From JAQWBS01 sp047975765 (GTDB lineage: Bacteria > Pseudomonadota > Alphaproteobacteria > RF32 > CAG-239), in assembly GCA_047975765.1 (NCBI GenBank), contig JBKEEF010000008.1:1-34493 (forward strand): a DNA stretch of 34,493 bases, in the 5' to 3' direction. The notes beneath the pieces are model-generated. The model was not told where the DNA came from. It did no database searches and saw only the letters and a program-made list of their open reading frames with translations. Below are positions 15,514 to 24,102 of this stretch, piece by piece. A program made the translations under genes and the position numbers. Within the stretch, counting starts at the first letter, position 1, and the number at the start of each line of letters is the position of its first letter.

Positions 15514-16218
15514 TTATTCTTCCTCTTCACTCAACAGGTCTTTATCAATCGCATATCCCGTGGCACGAACCGTGCGAATATAGTCTGGACCATAATCGTT
15601 GAGAGACTTTCTAAGACGACGAATATGTACGTCAACAGTGCGAGATTCAACATAGATATTATCCCCCCAAACACTTCTAAGTAAAACTTCACGAGAAAAA
15701 ACTTTTCCCGGATTTTCTAAAAGCATTTTAAGAAGTCTAAATTCTGTTGGTCCCAGATGGATATAGTTTTCACCACGGAAAACCTTCTTCTCAACCAAGT
15801 CCATTCTCACATCTTCAAAAATAAGTTCTTTCTGTGGCATAATTTCTGGAGAACGACGAAGATTTGTTTTCACTCTTGCTAAAAGTTCTGGAATAGAGAA
15901 AGGTTTTGTTACATAGTCGTCAGCACCCGCAGAAAGTCCTTTAATTTTATCCTCTTCTTCACCTTTTGCAGTAAGCATAATTACTGGAATTCCTTTAATA
16001 TCTGGCTTACTTCTAATGAGTTTCAGAATTTCAATTCCAGAAAGTTCTGGCAACATCCAGTCGAGCAAAATGACCGAAGGACAGTTTTTTTCAACTTCTG
16101 CAATGGCCTTATTTCCACGAGATTCCCAAAAAACTTCATAGCCCTCTTTTTCAAGATTATATTTCAAGAGTAAAGCAATTGCTTCTTCATCTTCAATAAT
16201 CATTACAGAATATGCCAT
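15514..16218 (-). CDS. phoB: PhoB-type response regulator
   Basis: A 234-residue OmpR/PhoB-class regulator. The receiver domain (1-120) has the acidic pocket (E9, D10), the phosphoacceptor D53 in LLDWMLP, and the conserved Lys in YVTKPF. The C-terminal winged helix (about 130-228) contains LGPTEFRLLKMLLENPG, VFSREVLL and the recognition-helix region RTVDVHIRRLRKSL. PhoB activates phosphate-starvation genes. AGGAGG lies just before the ATG. No sensor kinase, pst or phoU gene is adjacent; instead rpe is upstream, so PhoB rests on sequence and not on context. Confidence 0.88.
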   Translation of the reverse strand: MAYSVMIIEDEEAIALLLKYNLEKEGYEVFWESRGNKAIAEVEKNCPSVILLDWMLPELSGIEILKLIRSKPDIKGIPVIMLTAKGEEEDKIKGLSAGADDYVTKPFSIPELLARVKTNLRRSPEIMPQKELIFEDVRMDLVEKKVFRGENYIHLGPTEFRLLKMLLENPGKVFSREVLLRSVWGDNIYVESRTVDVHIRRLRKSLNDYGPDYIRTVRATGYAIDKDLLSEEEE

Positions 16219-16270
16219 TTAGAGCCTCCTAATAAATTTTTTTTAAGATTCTACTACGCTTGTCTTAATT

Positions 16271-16906
16271 TTACCTTAAAGTTTCAATGTTTTGCTTATA
16301 GTTTCCACCAAGAAACACTGCTGTACCAGCAACTAAAACATCAGCTCCTGCAGAAGCACATTCTTGAGCTGTCTGTGCATTGATCCCGCCATCAACTTCA
16401 ATTTCAATCTCTCTACCTTTAATCATACTTTTAATTTTTGCAATTTTATCCAATTGAGAAGGAATAAAATCTTGTCCACCAAACCCAGGATTGACAGTCA
16501 TCACCAAAATTAAATCAACCTTATCCAAAACATATTTCAAAACTTCTTCAGAAGTGGAAGGATTGAGCGAAACGCCAGCTTTTTTACCATAATATTTTAT
16601 CAAAGATAAAGCTTTATCCAAATGAGGCGTACTCTCAGCATGAACTGTAATGATATTTGCACCAGCCTCAGCAAACCATGGAATCATTTCCATAGGGTTA
16701 GAAACCATCAAATGAACATCAAAAGGAAGCTTCGTATAAGGACGAATGCTTTTTATCACCTGAGGACCAAAAGTTAAATTTGGCACATAGTGTCCATCCA
16801 TAACATCAAGATGAATCATATCTGCACCAGCTTGTTCCAATGCCTCAACTTCTTGACGAAGATTTGCAAAATTTGCAGATAAAATACTTGGAGCAATTTT
16901 AACCAT
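16271..16906 (-). CDS. rpe: Ribulose-phosphate 3-epimerase
   Basis: A 211-residue TIM-barrel enzyme of normal length that interconverts ribulose-5-phosphate and xylulose-5-phosphate in the pentose phosphate pathway. Hallmarks are KIAPSILSANFANL, HLDVMDGHYVPNLTFGP with the catalytic Asp and metal His, FDVHLMVSNP, the phosphate loop VMTVNPGFGGQ, and the second catalytic Asp in IEVDGGI. AGAGGTTTATT precedes the ATG. It lies between the channel gene and phoB on the same strand. Confidence 0.97.
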   Translation of the reverse strand: MVKIAPSILSANFANLRQEVEALEQAGADMIHLDVMDGHYVPNLTFGPQVIKSIRPYTKLPFDVHLMVSNPMEMIPWFAEAGANIITVHAESTPHLDKALSLIKYYGKKAGVSLNPSTSEEVLKYVLDKVDLILVMTVNPGFGGQDFIPSQLDKIAKIKSMIKGREIEIEVDGGINAQTAQECASAGADVLVAGTAVFLGGNYKQNIETLR

Positions 16907-16979
16907 AATAAACCTCTCTGGGATAATAAATAATTATAACTATAAAACACTCTCACAACAAAATCCAGCAAAAAGCAAT

Positions 16980-17678
16980 TTACCCTTTTTTATTCATATC
17001 CTGAACAACGGAAGTGATATAAACCGTAAAGATTGGAAAAAAAGTCATTCCTACAACAGCCATAAGTGTTGCTGAAATTTTACCGATTGCTGTTACTGGC
17101 AAAATATCTGAACCAACTGTCGTAACTGTCATAGAAGCCCACCACAAAACATCCGAATAAGTTTCAATACGCACATTTGTAGAAAGCTCAAACACATAAA
17201 AAATCAAACTCAAAAAATAAATGGTCGAAAAGAGTAAAACCATATAAGAAATAAAAATCCCTGTCGCATTACTTTTGACCATCATAAAGACCAAAATTGC
17301 CAACGCAGCTCCACCTCTGATGAGTGGAATAAAACGCAAAAGATACAATGCTTCATCGGAAAGATTGAGTTCGAAAACACTAAAAATACTCGTATAGGGA
17401 ATGGAAAGTAGAAAAATGAAAATCCATCTGAGGAAAAACTTGTGCTTTTCTTGTGAAATATGCCACATGAACATAATATTAACAAGAAAGTAAATACAAA
17501 TCCAAAACTGAATTTTTAAATAAACATCATCATTCAAAGATTGTGTATTACTAAATGTATCAAGTGAAATACTTACAATCAAAATCAAAGAGGCAATAAC
17601 TGACAAGATTTGACTATAATATTCTGCCTTTTGCTTAAAGGTCATTTCTTTTGTTTTTGAACTAAAATATTTCAACAT
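16980..17678 (-). CDS. Six-helix ion-channel-like protein with altered filter (TVGSD)
   Basis: A 232-residue protein with the voltage-gated channel plan: five hydrophobic segments at about 22-40, 55-73, 82-101, 110-133 and 140-165, a pore loop, and a sixth helix at about 200-225. The fourth segment has few basic residues, so voltage sensing is doubtful. The pore reads WASMTVTTVGSDILPVTAIG. Potassium channels have TVGYGD here; this one has TVGSD at 187-191, which removes the Tyr-Gly pair that lines the filter. It lacks a cytoplasmic ligand domain. Its start is 28 bases from the anmK stop. Ion and role are uncertain. Confidence 0.8.
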   Translation of the reverse strand: MLKYFSSKTKEMTFKQKAEYYSQILSVIASLILIVSISLDTFSNTQSLNDDVYLKIQFWICIYFLVNIMFMWHISQEKHKFFLRWIFIFLLSIPYTSIFSVFELNLSDEALYLLRFIPLIRGGAALAILVFMMVKSNATGIFISYMVLLFSTIYFLSLIFYVFELSTNVRIETYSDVLWWASMTVTTVGSDILPVTAIGKISATLMAVVGMTFFPIFTVYITSVVQDMNKKG

Positions 17679-17706
17679 TCACTAAACTCCTCATTTTATC
17701 TTGGAA

Positions 17707-18810
17707 CTAGAGACCTTCAAAAACCTCTCCACCAATCAATGGTTCAGGCACTCCTGTTGTTGACGGAAAACTAATCGGCAACATATTAAGCCGACGAACT
17801 GCCAAAAACCCTGCACAACCCGCATCAATTGAATCCACATTCATTTCAACTTCGCTTGGGATAAGCACTCTAATATCTGGTAACCGCTGTCTGATAAAAC
17901 GAACAAGCGTTGGATTTTTCGCCCCACCACCGCAAAGCATTATCCTTGTCGGAATTTCCGGAACAAAAAGCAATAAAGAATAAGAAATCGCTTCTGCAAC
18001 GAAGGCTGTCACGGTTGCTGCACCATCTTCCAAAGAAAGACCTTCCAAATGCTCTAATTTTTCAACAAAAATATTCTTTTCCATAGACTTAGGCGGATAA
18101 AGAGCCAAATATTTATGCTTCATCAATGAAGATAATATTTTACCATCAATTTTTCCAGTGATTGCCAATTTCCCATTATAGTCCATATTCATATTAGCTT
18201 TTTTATAGACCCATTCATTAATCGCTGATGTCCCTGGACCACAGTCAAAAGCAGTCATTTCACCATGAGATCCCAACCATGTAATTGCAGAAATTTCACT
18301 AATATTTACCACCGCTGCAGGTTTTTCAACCTCTGATGTCAAAGCCATATAATAAGAAGGTGTGAGAGGATATCCCTGCCCACCTGAAAGAATATCTGCC
18401 TTATGAAAATTTCCAACAACTTTAATACCAAGTGCTTCTGCAATTTTTTTAGGGCTGCCAATTTGTTGTGTGTGACATTCACTCGGTTTATGACATAAAA
18501 TCATTCCTTCAAAACCAATAACGTCTATATCTGTGCCATGAACATCCATAAAATCTTTAATAATCTCAATATAGAATTCTGTGACTTCCGCATCAACTTC
18601 AGAGATAAAAGAAGCATTTTCTTCAATATTCATACCATTTTCAGTGATTTTTCGAAGTTTTTCTTGTAAAACTTCGCCATAAGGAACTTTTCGATGCACC
18701 AAAAAATCATAGACATCAATTCCATCAGTCGAAATCAATGACAGCTCAACCTCATCAAAAGAACTCACACTTGTTAGTCCCAAAGCTCTCATTGGCTTAA
18801 TCAAATTCAT
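17707..18810 (-). CDS. anmK: Anhydro-N-acetylmuramic acid kinase family, degenerate N-terminal motifs
   Basis: A 367-residue member of the AnmK family, which phosphorylates and opens 1,6-anhydro-MurNAc during cell-wall recycling. The core is recognisable: GNFHKADILSGGQGYPLTP at about 134-152, the catalytic-Asp motif FDCGPGTSAINEW at 188-200, GGGAKNPTL, and ISFPSTTGVPEPLIGGE near the end. Two conserved N-terminal elements are not: the family MSGTSLDGVD is LTSVSSFDEV at 12-21, and the HGQT motif is replaced by FEGM at 100-103. Its place opposite tyrS matches alphaproteobacterial gene order. It may be an altered or inactive enzyme. Confidence 0.85.
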   Translation of the reverse strand: MNLIKPMRALGLTSVSSFDEVELSLISTDGIDVYDFLVHRKVPYGEVLQEKLRKITENGMNIEENASFISEVDAEVTEFYIEIIKDFMDVHGTDIDVIGFEGMILCHKPSECHTQQIGSPKKIAEALGIKVVGNFHKADILSGGQGYPLTPSYYMALTSEVEKPAAVVNISEISAITWLGSHGEMTAFDCGPGTSAINEWVYKKANMNMDYNGKLAITGKIDGKILSSLMKHKYLALYPPKSMEKNIFVEKLEHLEGLSLEDGAATVTAFVAEAISYSLLLFVPEIPTRIMLCGGGAKNPTLVRFIRQRLPDIRVLIPSEVEMNVDSIDAGCAGFLAVRRLNMLPISFPSTTGVPEPLIGGEVFEGL

Positions 18811-18864
18811 CTTTCACCATTCAAACATAAAATTCATCAATTTCTATATTATAAAAAAAACTAA

Positions 18865-19332
18865 TTAATTGATGATTAATTCAAGAAGTGTATTTGTATT
18901 TTTCCAGCGAAGTTTTACCCTATCAATTGTCATATACTCAAACACGAGTGGTTTTAAAGCCTTTTCCTCAACTTCATAAACCGTCTGTGTTTCAAAACTT
19001 ATATATTGTTCATCTCCCTGTTTATTATCAAAGATAATTATCCAATTTCCTGAAGAAAGAGGAAAATAATATTTCTCTCCATCAGTCAAAGCCTTTGTGA
19101 ACTTTCCTTTATCTTCACCTTTTGCTTCATCTATATAAACAAATGTCATCAAAACCTGATGAATTCTATTATCCCTGATACCGCTAATTGAAACGGGTTT
19201 AATCGTTACTTTTGGCATCATTTCAACAGCATAATCAAGCATTGTTTTACCCGTAAATAAAAACGAAATTGAAAAACCTAAGCTAATACAAAAGATATAA
19301 GAAATAAAATTTTTTTCATCATACGACCTCAA
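18865..19332 (-). CDS. Secreted or anchored hypothetical protein; start region possibly frameshifted
   Basis: The open frame begins at a TTG at 19332 with no ribosome binding site. The better start is the ATGATG at 19322-19317, preceded by GAGG, but it is in another frame and stops after 14 codons (MMKKILFLISFVLA). If the seven-A run after ATGATG had eight A residues, that start would read MMKKNFISYIFCISLGFSI and continue in the long frame, giving a normal signal peptide. The mature part (about 110 residues) is a small beta-rich domain (VLMTFVYIDEAKGED, WIIIFDNKQGDEQYISFETQ) ending in WKNTNTLLELIIN. Family unknown. It lies between anmK and tyrS. Confidence 0.6.
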   Translation of the reverse strand: MRSYDEKNFISYIFCISLGFSISFLFTGKTMLDYAVEMMPKVTIKPVSISGIRDNRIHQVLMTFVYIDEAKGEDKGKFTKALTDGEKYYFPLSSGNWIIIFDNKQGDEQYISFETQTVYEVEEKALKPLVFEYMTIDRVKLRWKNTNTLLELIIN

Positions 19333-19400
19333 TAAAAAGGATAATAAAAATAAATTATAAAAAAAGAAACTTTTTTATTAAAAATATCCTCAAAACATTA

Positions 19401-19429
19401 TTGCATAAAGACTTTTAATAGAATATTAT
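19401..19429 (+). promoter_or_regulatory. Promoter of tyrS
   Basis: TTGCAT at 19401-19406 and TATTAT at 19424-19429 with exactly 17 bases between. Transcription would start near 19436, about 40 bases before the tyrS ATG. Confidence 0.65.
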
Positions 19430-19475
19430 CTCTGAGGTTTAGTATATTTAATTTAAAAAATAAAGGAAAGGGAAA

Positions 19476-20717
19476 ATGTCTCAATTTAAATCTCAGTTTT
19501 TTAACCTTATGGTTGAACGCGGTTTCTACAAAGCATGTACAAACGAAGAAGGTTTTGATGCTTATCTATACGAATGTGAAAAAAGCGGAACACCAGCTGT
19601 AGGTTATCTGGGATCTGACCCAACTGGTGACAGTTTGCACATTGGACACCTTGTTCCTTTGATGATGATGAGATGGTTTCAAAAGCTCGGAAACAAACCA
19701 ATTTTGTTGGTTGGTGGGGCAACTGCTCGCATTGGCGATCCATCGGGAAAAGATAAACTTCGCCCATTTTTGACAGAAGAACAACTCAAACACAACATGG
19801 ATGGTCTTCGTGACTCTTTTAGCCGTTTTGTGAATATGGGTGACGGTAAAACAGATAGCTTTTTTGTTGACAACTGGGATTGGTTCCAAAACATCAATTA
19901 CCTCAATTTCTTAAGAGATGTTGGCACATACTACACAGTTAATCGTATGCTTACGCTTGATTCTGTTAAATCTAGATTAGAACGTGAACAACCAATGTCT
20001 TTCTTAGAATTTAACTACCAACTTTTACAAGGCTACGATTTCTGCGAACTTTATGAAAGACATGGTTGCCGTTGCCAGCTTGCTGGGGACGACCAATGGG
20101 GAAATATCGTATCTGGAACAGAACTTGGTAGAAGACGCAATAATGTTGAGCTTTTTGGCTTCACAACTCCGATCATCACAGATAGTTCTGGCAAAAAAAT
20201 GGGTAAATCAGAAGGCAACGCTGTTTGGATTAACGATAACAAGCTTCCTGCTTACAACTACTACCAATATTTCAGAAACATTGGTGATGCTGATGTTGAA
20301 AAATGCTTGAAAATCTTTACAGATTTGCCAATGGATGAAATCAAACGTTTATCTGCACTCAAAGACCAAGAAATTAATGAAGCAAAGAAAATTTTGGCAT
20401 TTGAAGCAACAAAAATCTGCCGTGGTGAAGAAGAAGCTAAGTTGGCTCAAGAAACAGCTATTGCTGTTTTTGAACAAGGTCAAACAGGTGGAGAACTTCC
20501 TGAAATTTCTTTCGTTGACGGGATGAGTGTTTTAGATGCTTTCCTTGAAATTGGTTTTGTTGAAAGTAAAGGTGAAGCAAGAAGACTTGCAAAACAATCT
20601 GGTTTGAAGGTTAATGATGTTGTGGTTGATGAAAACTACAAACTTTCTTCCACAGATTTAGTTGACGGAAAAATCAAAATTTCACAAGGCAAGAAAAAAC
20701 ACGGGATTGTCGCTTAG
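19476..20717 (+). CDS. tyrS: Tyrosine--tRNA ligase
   Basis: A 413-residue class I aminoacyl-tRNA synthetase, normal length for the bacterial TyrRS group. GYLGSDPTGDSLHIGH carries the HIGH motif at 55-58, and KKMGKSEG carries the KMSKS-type motif at 241-245. The tyrosine pocket motifs (YQLLQGYDFCEL, LAGDDQWGNI) are intact. The C-terminal S4 RNA-binding domain occupies about 345-410. AAAGGAAAGGG precedes the ATG. It has its own promoter and a strong terminator, so it is monocistronic. Confidence 0.97.
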   Translation: MSQFKSQFFNLMVERGFYKACTNEEGFDAYLYECEKSGTPAVGYLGSDPTGDSLHIGHLVPLMMMRWFQKLGNKPILLVGGATARIGDPSGKDKLRPFLTEEQLKHNMDGLRDSFSRFVNMGDGKTDSFFVDNWDWFQNINYLNFLRDVGTYYTVNRMLTLDSVKSRLEREQPMSFLEFNYQLLQGYDFCELYERHGCRCQLAGDDQWGNIVSGTELGRRRNNVELFGFTTPIITDSSGKKMGKSEGNAVWINDNKLPAYNYYQYFRNIGDADVEKCLKIFTDLPMDEIKRLSALKDQEINEAKKILAFEATKICRGEEEAKLAQETAIAVFEQGQTGGELPEISFVDGMSVLDAFLEIGFVESKGEARRLAKQSGLKVNDVVVDENYKLSSTDLVDGKIKISQGKKKHGIVA

Positions 20718-20736
20718 TTATAATTCTTAAATTTTT

Positions 20737-20767
20737 AAGCCGAGTATTTGTACTCGGCTTTTTTTAT
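20737..20767 (+). terminator. Intrinsic terminator of tyrS
   Basis: AAGCCGAGTA pairs with TACTCGGCTT around TTTG, followed by further T residues. It separates tyrS from the Bat operon. Confidence 0.92.
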
Positions 20768-20780
20768 TTCTAAAATTAGC

Positions 20781-20809
20781 TTGATATTTAGGTGGTTAAA
20801 AACTAAATT
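20781..20809 (+). promoter_or_regulatory. Putative promoter of the Bat operon
   Basis: TTGATA at 20781-20786 and TAAATT at 20804-20809 are 17 bases apart and lie between the tyrS terminator and the DUF4381 start at 20836. The -10 match is moderate. Confidence 0.5.
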
Positions 20810-20835
20810 ATAAGAGGGTAATATAAGAGGATGAA

Positions 20836-21285
20836 ATGGACAATCTACCAGAACTGAAAGACATTCAACTCCCTTTGGGTGTTTCTTTTTTTCCACCAGC
20901 TTATGGTTGGTGGGTTATATTGTTTTGTGTCATTTTGCTAATTTTTCTTTGTGAAATTATCAAAATTTATAGAAAAAAGAACAAAAAGCTTTATGCTCTC
21001 AAACTTTTAGGTCACACCAATTCAAACAACCTCATTGCCTCCGCCATTAGTGTTTCAGAAATTTTACGTCGAATTTGTGTTTATAAATATCCTCAAGCAA
21101 ATTCGCTATATGGTAATGAGTGGATAGATTTTTTGAATAAAAAAACCAAGCAAACAGCAACTGAAAACACTGCAGAACTTTTAGTAAATGCACCTTATCT
21201 GAATAAAGAAAATCATAAATATACAAAAAATGATTTAGACGACCTCATAGAGTTCTCCAAAGGTTGGATTGGAGAAAATTTATGA
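20836..21285 (+). CDS. DUF4381 membrane protein of the Bat operon
   Basis: A 149-residue protein with the family opening LPELKDIQLPLGVSFFPPAY, then one membrane helix (about 27-46, GWWVILFCVILLIFLCEII) and a cytoplasmic helical tail. DUF4381 genes are almost always found beside VWA-containing Bat genes, as here. The tail conserves the ISEILRR/Y...NEW-type pattern (SVSEILRRICVYKYP, GNEWIDFLNKK). Role unknown, thought to be part of an inner-membrane Bat complex. The next gene overlaps by four bases (ATGA). Confidence 0.87.
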   Translation: MDNLPELKDIQLPLGVSFFPPAYGWWVILFCVILLIFLCEIIKIYRKKNKKLYALKLLGHTNSNNLIASAISVSEILRRICVYKYPQANSLYGNEWIDFLNKKTKQTATENTAELLVNAPYLNKENHKYTKNDLDDLIEFSKGWIGENL

Positions 21286-22295
21286 TTCATTTTGCTGTAA
21301 CGGATGCATTTTTTCTTCTTCTTTTACCTTTTTTTATAAGAGCTTTTCTACCTGCAATTAAGGGAATGCACGGTGATGGTTTACGTGTTCCCAAAACCTT
21401 TTTTGAAACAATCAAAACCATCAAAAAAGAAAGTGGACAGTTTTTAGGAATTTCGCTCAATGAAAAACACTCGGAAAAAATCAAACTCAGCTTATTGTTC
21501 CTTATCTATTTGCTTTTAACAATTGCTCTTGCCCGCCCTCAAATTGTTGGCGAACCTTTACCATTAAAAACTGAAAATCGTGAAATTTTACTTGTTACTG
21601 ACATTTCAACATCTATGCTAGAAAGAGATTTTGACTGGCAAGGAAGACGAATTGATAGACTAACTGCCGTTAAAAAAGTTGTCTCAAACTTCATCCAAAA
21701 AAGAACTAATGACAAAATTGGACTTATCCTCTTTGGAACAAACACCTATCTTCAAGCACCAATCACTTTTGACAGAAACTCTGTTGAAAAGACACTTCTT
21801 TCAATGGATGCAGGCATGGCAGGAAACTCCACTGCAATTGGTGATGCCTTGGGTTTAGCCCTAAAAAATATTAAAGATTCCAACAATAAAAATAAAGTTA
21901 TTATTTTGCTCACAGATGGTGAAAATAATGATGGGAGTATCAGCGTTCAAGAGGCAATTGACTTAGCAAAAAGTGAAGGAATAAAAATATATACAATTGG
22001 TGTTGGTTCTGAAAGGAATATCGTTCAATCTTTCTTTGGCTTAAATATCCAAGTTGGTGATGGTGGACTTGATGAAAAAAGTCTGAAAGAAATCGCTGAA
22101 GTCAGCAAAGGCACCTATTTCAAAGCTACAGATACCAAAAGCTTGGAAAAAATTTATGAACAAATCGATAAGATGGAAGCAAATCAGAATGAAGAAAAAT
22201 TTGTGCAAGAAGTGAGAGAATTATACCATTATCCTCTTGTTTTGGCTTTATTATTTTCTTTTATATTGGTTTTGAGTGTGAGGAAAACAAGATGA
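21282..22295 (+). CDS. batA: BatA-like VWA-domain membrane protein
   Basis: I take the ATG at 21282, behind GGAGAAA and overlapping the previous stop; an upstream TTG would extend it six codons. The 337-residue protein has an N-terminal hydrophobic segment, a second at about 68-84, then a VWA domain (about 101-290) and a C-terminal membrane helix (about 315-333). The MIDAS metal site is intact: DISTS at 107-111, a Thr in NTYLQAPITFD, and LLTDGEN. BatA proteins support aerotolerance in Bacteroides and related envelope stress roles elsewhere. It overlaps the next gene by four bases. Confidence 0.88.
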   Translation: MIHFAVTDAFFLLLLPFFIRAFLPAIKGMHGDGLRVPKTFFETIKTIKKESGQFLGISLNEKHSEKIKLSLLFLIYLLLTIALARPQIVGEPLPLKTENREILLVTDISTSMLERDFDWQGRRIDRLTAVKKVVSNFIQKRTNDKIGLILFGTNTYLQAPITFDRNSVEKTLLSMDAGMAGNSTAIGDALGLALKNIKDSNNKNKVIILLTDGENNDGSISVQEAIDLAKSEGIKIYTIGVGSERNIVQSFFGLNIQVGDGGLDEKSLKEIAEVSKGTYFKATDTKSLEKIYEQIDKMEANQNEEKFVQEVRELYHYPLVLALLFSFILVLSVRKTR

Positions 22296-24094
22296 ATGAA
22301 TTTATAGAAAACTTTCATTTTTTGAGACCTCTATGGCTATTGACACTTATTATACCAGTTGTCTTTTATCTCAAATATTTTAAAGGTTCAAAAAACAAAT
22401 CTTCATGGGAAAAAATTTGCGATAAGAATTTGCTCAATTTCCTCCTCATTCGTGGCAGTTCAAAAATTAGAAAAAAGCTTGGATATCTTTCTATGATTGG
22501 GTTGATTTCGACAATCATTGCAATTGCTGGACCAACATGGAAAAAAGAAGAAACACCTAATATCAAACCAGAAAACCCTGTGATGATTTTGCTCAATCTT
22601 TCAACAGATATGCAAGAAACAGACATTAAGCCTAGTCGCTTAAAAGCTGCTAAATATAAAATCTCAGATTTTTTGAAAGATATTAAACAAGCTGAAGCAG
22701 GGCTAATTGTTTATACCAACGAACCCTTCCTCATCACCCCAATCACTGAAGATATTAATGTTATCATCAATTTACTACCAAGTATCGAAACAGATATCAT
22801 GCCAAGCAATGGAGATCGTCTTGACCGTGCAATAAATCTCGTCATTGAAAATATGAAAAATGCAGGTTTCAGAACTGGAAACATTCTTTTGTTCACTGCG
22901 GATTCTAGTCAAAAACTTGACCTTGTTATCCAAGCTGCAAAATTGGCAGAAAATTCTGGATATAAGCTCAACATCATCAATATGAGTTCAGAAAACAATG
23001 AAAAGCTTGAGCATATTGCTAAAGTTAGCAATGGAACTTATGCTCAATACAACGTTAATGACAGCGATATTGACAACATTTCAAATGCGATGAATCAAGA
23101 AATGAGCAATCTTTTGAAGAAAAGTGAAAACATGAGTTCTCTCTGGGTTGAATATGGCTATTTTTTGTGCATTATCCCCCTCTTGTGCTGTCTCTATTTT
23201 TTCCGTAGAGGAATTCTGGTTCTTACGTTCATTGTAGGTTTTTCTCAAACTGCCCATGCAAGTTTTTTTGAAAACGACAATCAGCAGGCCTTGAGATATT
23301 ATAAAAGTGGTCGCTATGAAAAAGCTGCTCAAACTTTTAATGACCCTAAATGGCTCGGCGCAACATATTATCGACAAGGGGAATTTGAAAAATCTTATCA
23401 AGAATTTTCAAAAGACAATTCCATCACAGGACTTTACAACCAAGGAAATGCACTTGCAAAAAGTGGAAAAATTGATGATGCCATTAAGAAATATGAAGAG
23501 GTTTTAGAAAAAAAACCAACACACGAACAGGCAAAATTTAACTTAGAATATCTAAAGAAACAAAAAGAACAGCAACAACAAAATCAACAGTCTTCTCAGC
23601 AAGAAAATGAGAAAGATGAGAATAAAAACGACCAAAAACAAGATGGTCAAAACCAACAAAATCAGCAAAACAAAGAACAAAATTCTGGAAACGAAAATCA
23701 GAACAAAGAAAGTCAGAATCAAAATCAAAATGCTGAGCAAAATCAAAAAAAAGAAGAAAATAAACAACAAAAAAATAGTGAAAATCAACAAGGAATGGAT
23801 TCTCAAAAACAAGAGCAGAAATCCTCAGAAGATAAAGATAAAAATAAAGAAGAACAGCAACAAGCACAATCTTCTCAAGAACAATCTAAACAAAAAAATG
23901 ATTCAGAAAAAGATGTAAAACAAAATGCTGCTGAAGCAAAAGTCAAAAAAGATAATACCAAAGATGAAAAAGAAGATTGGAGCGAAGAAAGACAAGCAAG
24001 AGAACAACAATATCGCAACATTCCTGAAAATCCAGGAGGGCTTCTCCGCGCTTTCATCAACAAAGAATATAACAAAAACAGATACAACGAATAA
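22292..24094 (+). CDS. batB: BatB/BatC-like fusion: VWA domain, TPR repeats, Gln/Asn/Lys-rich linker
   Basis: A 600-residue protein. Membrane helices at about 11-29 and 65-81 precede a VWA-like domain (about 96-275), followed by helices near 288-306 and 309-325. Residues 330-430 are TPR-like (ALRYYKSGRYEKAAQTF, LYNQGNALAKSGKIDDAIKKYEEVLEKKP). Residues 430-565 are a low-complexity Gln/Asn/Lys/Glu linker. The end, NIPENPGGLLRAF, matches the conserved Bat C-terminus. The MIDAS motif is degenerate: NLSTD replaces DxSxS at 102-106, and FTADSS replaces the usual T-D-G, so it probably binds no metal and acts with BatA. The gene fuses what Bacteroides encodes as BatB and BatC. Confidence 0.87.
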   Translation: MNEFIENFHFLRPLWLLTLIIPVVFYLKYFKGSKNKSSWEKICDKNLLNFLLIRGSSKIRKKLGYLSMIGLISTIIAIAGPTWKKEETPNIKPENPVMILLNLSTDMQETDIKPSRLKAAKYKISDFLKDIKQAEAGLIVYTNEPFLITPITEDINVIINLLPSIETDIMPSNGDRLDRAINLVIENMKNAGFRTGNILLFTADSSQKLDLVIQAAKLAENSGYKLNIINMSSENNEKLEHIAKVSNGTYAQYNVNDSDIDNISNAMNQEMSNLLKKSENMSSLWVEYGYFLCIIPLLCCLYFFRRGILVLTFIVGFSQTAHASFFENDNQQALRYYKSGRYEKAAQTFNDPKWLGATYYRQGEFEKSYQEFSKDNSITGLYNQGNALAKSGKIDDAIKKYEEVLEKKPTHEQAKFNLEYLKKQKEQQQQNQQSSQQENEKDENKNDQKQDGQNQQNQQNKEQNSGNENQNKESQNQNQNAEQNQKKEENKQQKNSENQQGMDSQKQEQKSSEDKDKNKEEQQQAQSSQEQSKQKNDSEKDVKQNAAEAKVKKDNTKDEKEDWSEERQAREQQYRNIPENPGGLLRAFINKEYNKNRYNE

Positions 24095-24102
24095 GAGGAT
24101 AT

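Noticed and set aside
23538..23867. Minus-strand frames opposite the BatB linker
   Set aside because: They arise from CAA/AAT/GAA-rich codons read backward (TTG, ATT, TTC), giving meaningless Leu/Phe/Ile-rich protein.
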